Source: Loxodes magnus
Taxonomy: Eukaryota; Ciliophora; Karyorelictea; Loxodida; Loxodidae
Direction of reading: 5' to 3'
Assembly: GCA_946699065.1 (NCBI GenBank)
Contig: CAMPDV010000111.1
Coordinates: forward strand, 186,001 to 250,000
Length of the DNA stretch: 64,000 nt
A model generated the notes under the pieces. That model had not been told where the DNA came from. It saw nothing but the letters and a program-made list of their open reading frames with translations, and did not search any database. A program made the position numbers and the translations under genes. Positions 62,697-64,000 of this stretch are shown piece by piece. Positions within the stretch are counted from its first letter, which is position 1, and each line of letters starts with the position of its first letter.

Positions 62697-64000
62697 TTAT
62701 TAAAAATATTATCATTCTCACAACTTAAATTGATTTCCTTTAAACTAAAAGTAATTGTACAAAACATTGGTAAGATTAAACTATAAGTCTTCATCTATCA
62801 CTATACTTTTAATGTTTTATTTATTAAAACCATAATATGATTTTTATAAAGAATATTATATTTCAAATATTACATCTAAGCTCAATTTTTTACATGGATG
62901 ATTTAATAGGATAATATATTTTATTTTATATACACTACAAAATTTTAATTTAAAAAAAATAAAAAATAGATGGATTAAATCTTTTTAAAATTAACTTAGA
63001 AAATAAAAGTTCAAGATTAAAGCAAAGCCATTAAGAAAAAAAGAAATTATTTAAAGTAAAAAATATAAATTTAGAAGGGATATAGCTACTACATTAAATT
63101 AAGCATTTGTTTAAAAATATTAAAATTAGTTAATTTTAATATAAATAACTTAATTCATCGATAACAATTTAAATAAAAGAAAGATTTTAAATTTTACGTC
63201 TACCAAATAATTGATAGGTTTATTATATTAAATTCAGCAAAATAAAAAGGCTATAATAAAATATTAAAACTTTTTAATTGTTTTAATCTAAGCTAAATGT
63301 TTTAAGTTTGAATATAACTTTTACATTATGATTTTTTTTATTTTAGTATTTTTCATTTATTTAAAAGAAATTTGCACTAAGAAAGAAAAAATTTATTTAG
63401 GAAAAATTATTTGAGTGAAATAAAATAAAATTTGAACTATAATTAACTCTCTATTTATAACCATAATGCTTTATCTATTTATGATTTAAAAAGAATTTTT
63501 AATTTTACAAAATGGTTAATTTAGCGAAAGTGATATACCTATTGTGATTTTATTAACTATATAGCACTAAATTTTAGTTCAGTATATTTATCTTTTTTTC
63601 TATTCTAAAGCAAAATTTTTGAGTAAGTTAATGCTAAAATTAACTTAGATGGGCTTTATTATTTTTTCAAGTCTTGCTAAATAAAGCGACAATTTTAACT
63701 TATTTATATAGCATTCAATTTATTTCTAGGTATCATATTTTATGAATTTAACTAAAGCTCTAATAATCAAGCTATAATAAATTCATAGTTCATCTAAAAA
63801 ATTAACTTTTTTGTTTAAAAACCTGATACATTAAAACTAGAAGCAAGGAAGAATTGACAAAATTTAGAATAGTTTGCTAACCTGTCAAATTTAGCGATGA
63901 AGATATACTTATTACTAGTTTCATAAATCACATTTTATTATATTTTGAGTTATTTCTTTACCCTTAAATTTAAACTATTTGTATTATAAAATAAATTATT
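62697..64000. other. AT-rich tract to the window end
   Basis: No gene, RNA or repeat recognised. Confidence 0.45.

Overview
The window is AT-rich eukaryotic DNA, by eye roughly 20-25% G+C between genes, and almost certainly from a ciliate. The recognisable genes can only be read if TAA and TAG mean glutamine and TGA means tryptophan. TGA falls on invariant tryptophans of a protein kinase and of a NADAR enzyme. All five clear full-length genes also end at a TGA, so UGA seems to serve as both Trp and stop. That pattern is known from karyorelictean ciliates such as Loxodes. The heterotrich Condylostoma also reassigns all three stops, but uses mainly UAA/UAG to terminate. A karyorelict close to Loxodes is my best guess. 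One intron is certain and is only 17 bases long. Under the standard code almost every gene here is invisible.

Layout. 0.5-1.0 kb: first member of a four-gene family of small tail-anchored proteins (others at 28.2, 43.5 and 48.5 kb). 4.5-5.2 kb: 5' fragment of a LINE-like element. 6.1-6.55 kb: NADAR-family N-glycosidase. 7.4-7.6 kb: frameshifted copy of the small gene at 21.3 kb. 7.95-13.48 kb: a nearly complete but frame-broken LINE retrotransposon on the minus strand (RRM-like and zinc-knuckle region, endonuclease, reverse transcriptase, 3' hairpin, microsatellite tail). 14.38-14.66 kb: a GC-rich, highly structured island of unknown nature. 16.6-18.4 kb: a calcium-dependent protein kinase. 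19.3-20.3 kb: a second LINE-like 5' fragment. 23-63 kb: a gene-poor AT-rich tract with five identical tRNA-Thr(UGU) genes (23.1, 30.0, 44.9, 57.3, 62.6 kb), three tail-anchored family genes, a same-strand pair of paralogues (53.7 and 60.3 kb), a 60-base 3' remnant of the LINE (52.9 kb) and some weak coding candidates.

The genes form no obvious pathway or operon. What unites the window is local duplication (four families of repeated genes or tRNAs), LINE activity and the code. Caution: because no codon is always a stop, every frame of this AT-rich DNA is open and reads like a low-complexity protein. I called genes only where there are family motifs, a paralogue in the window, or clearly raised GC and Gly/Asp/Glu/Pro content.
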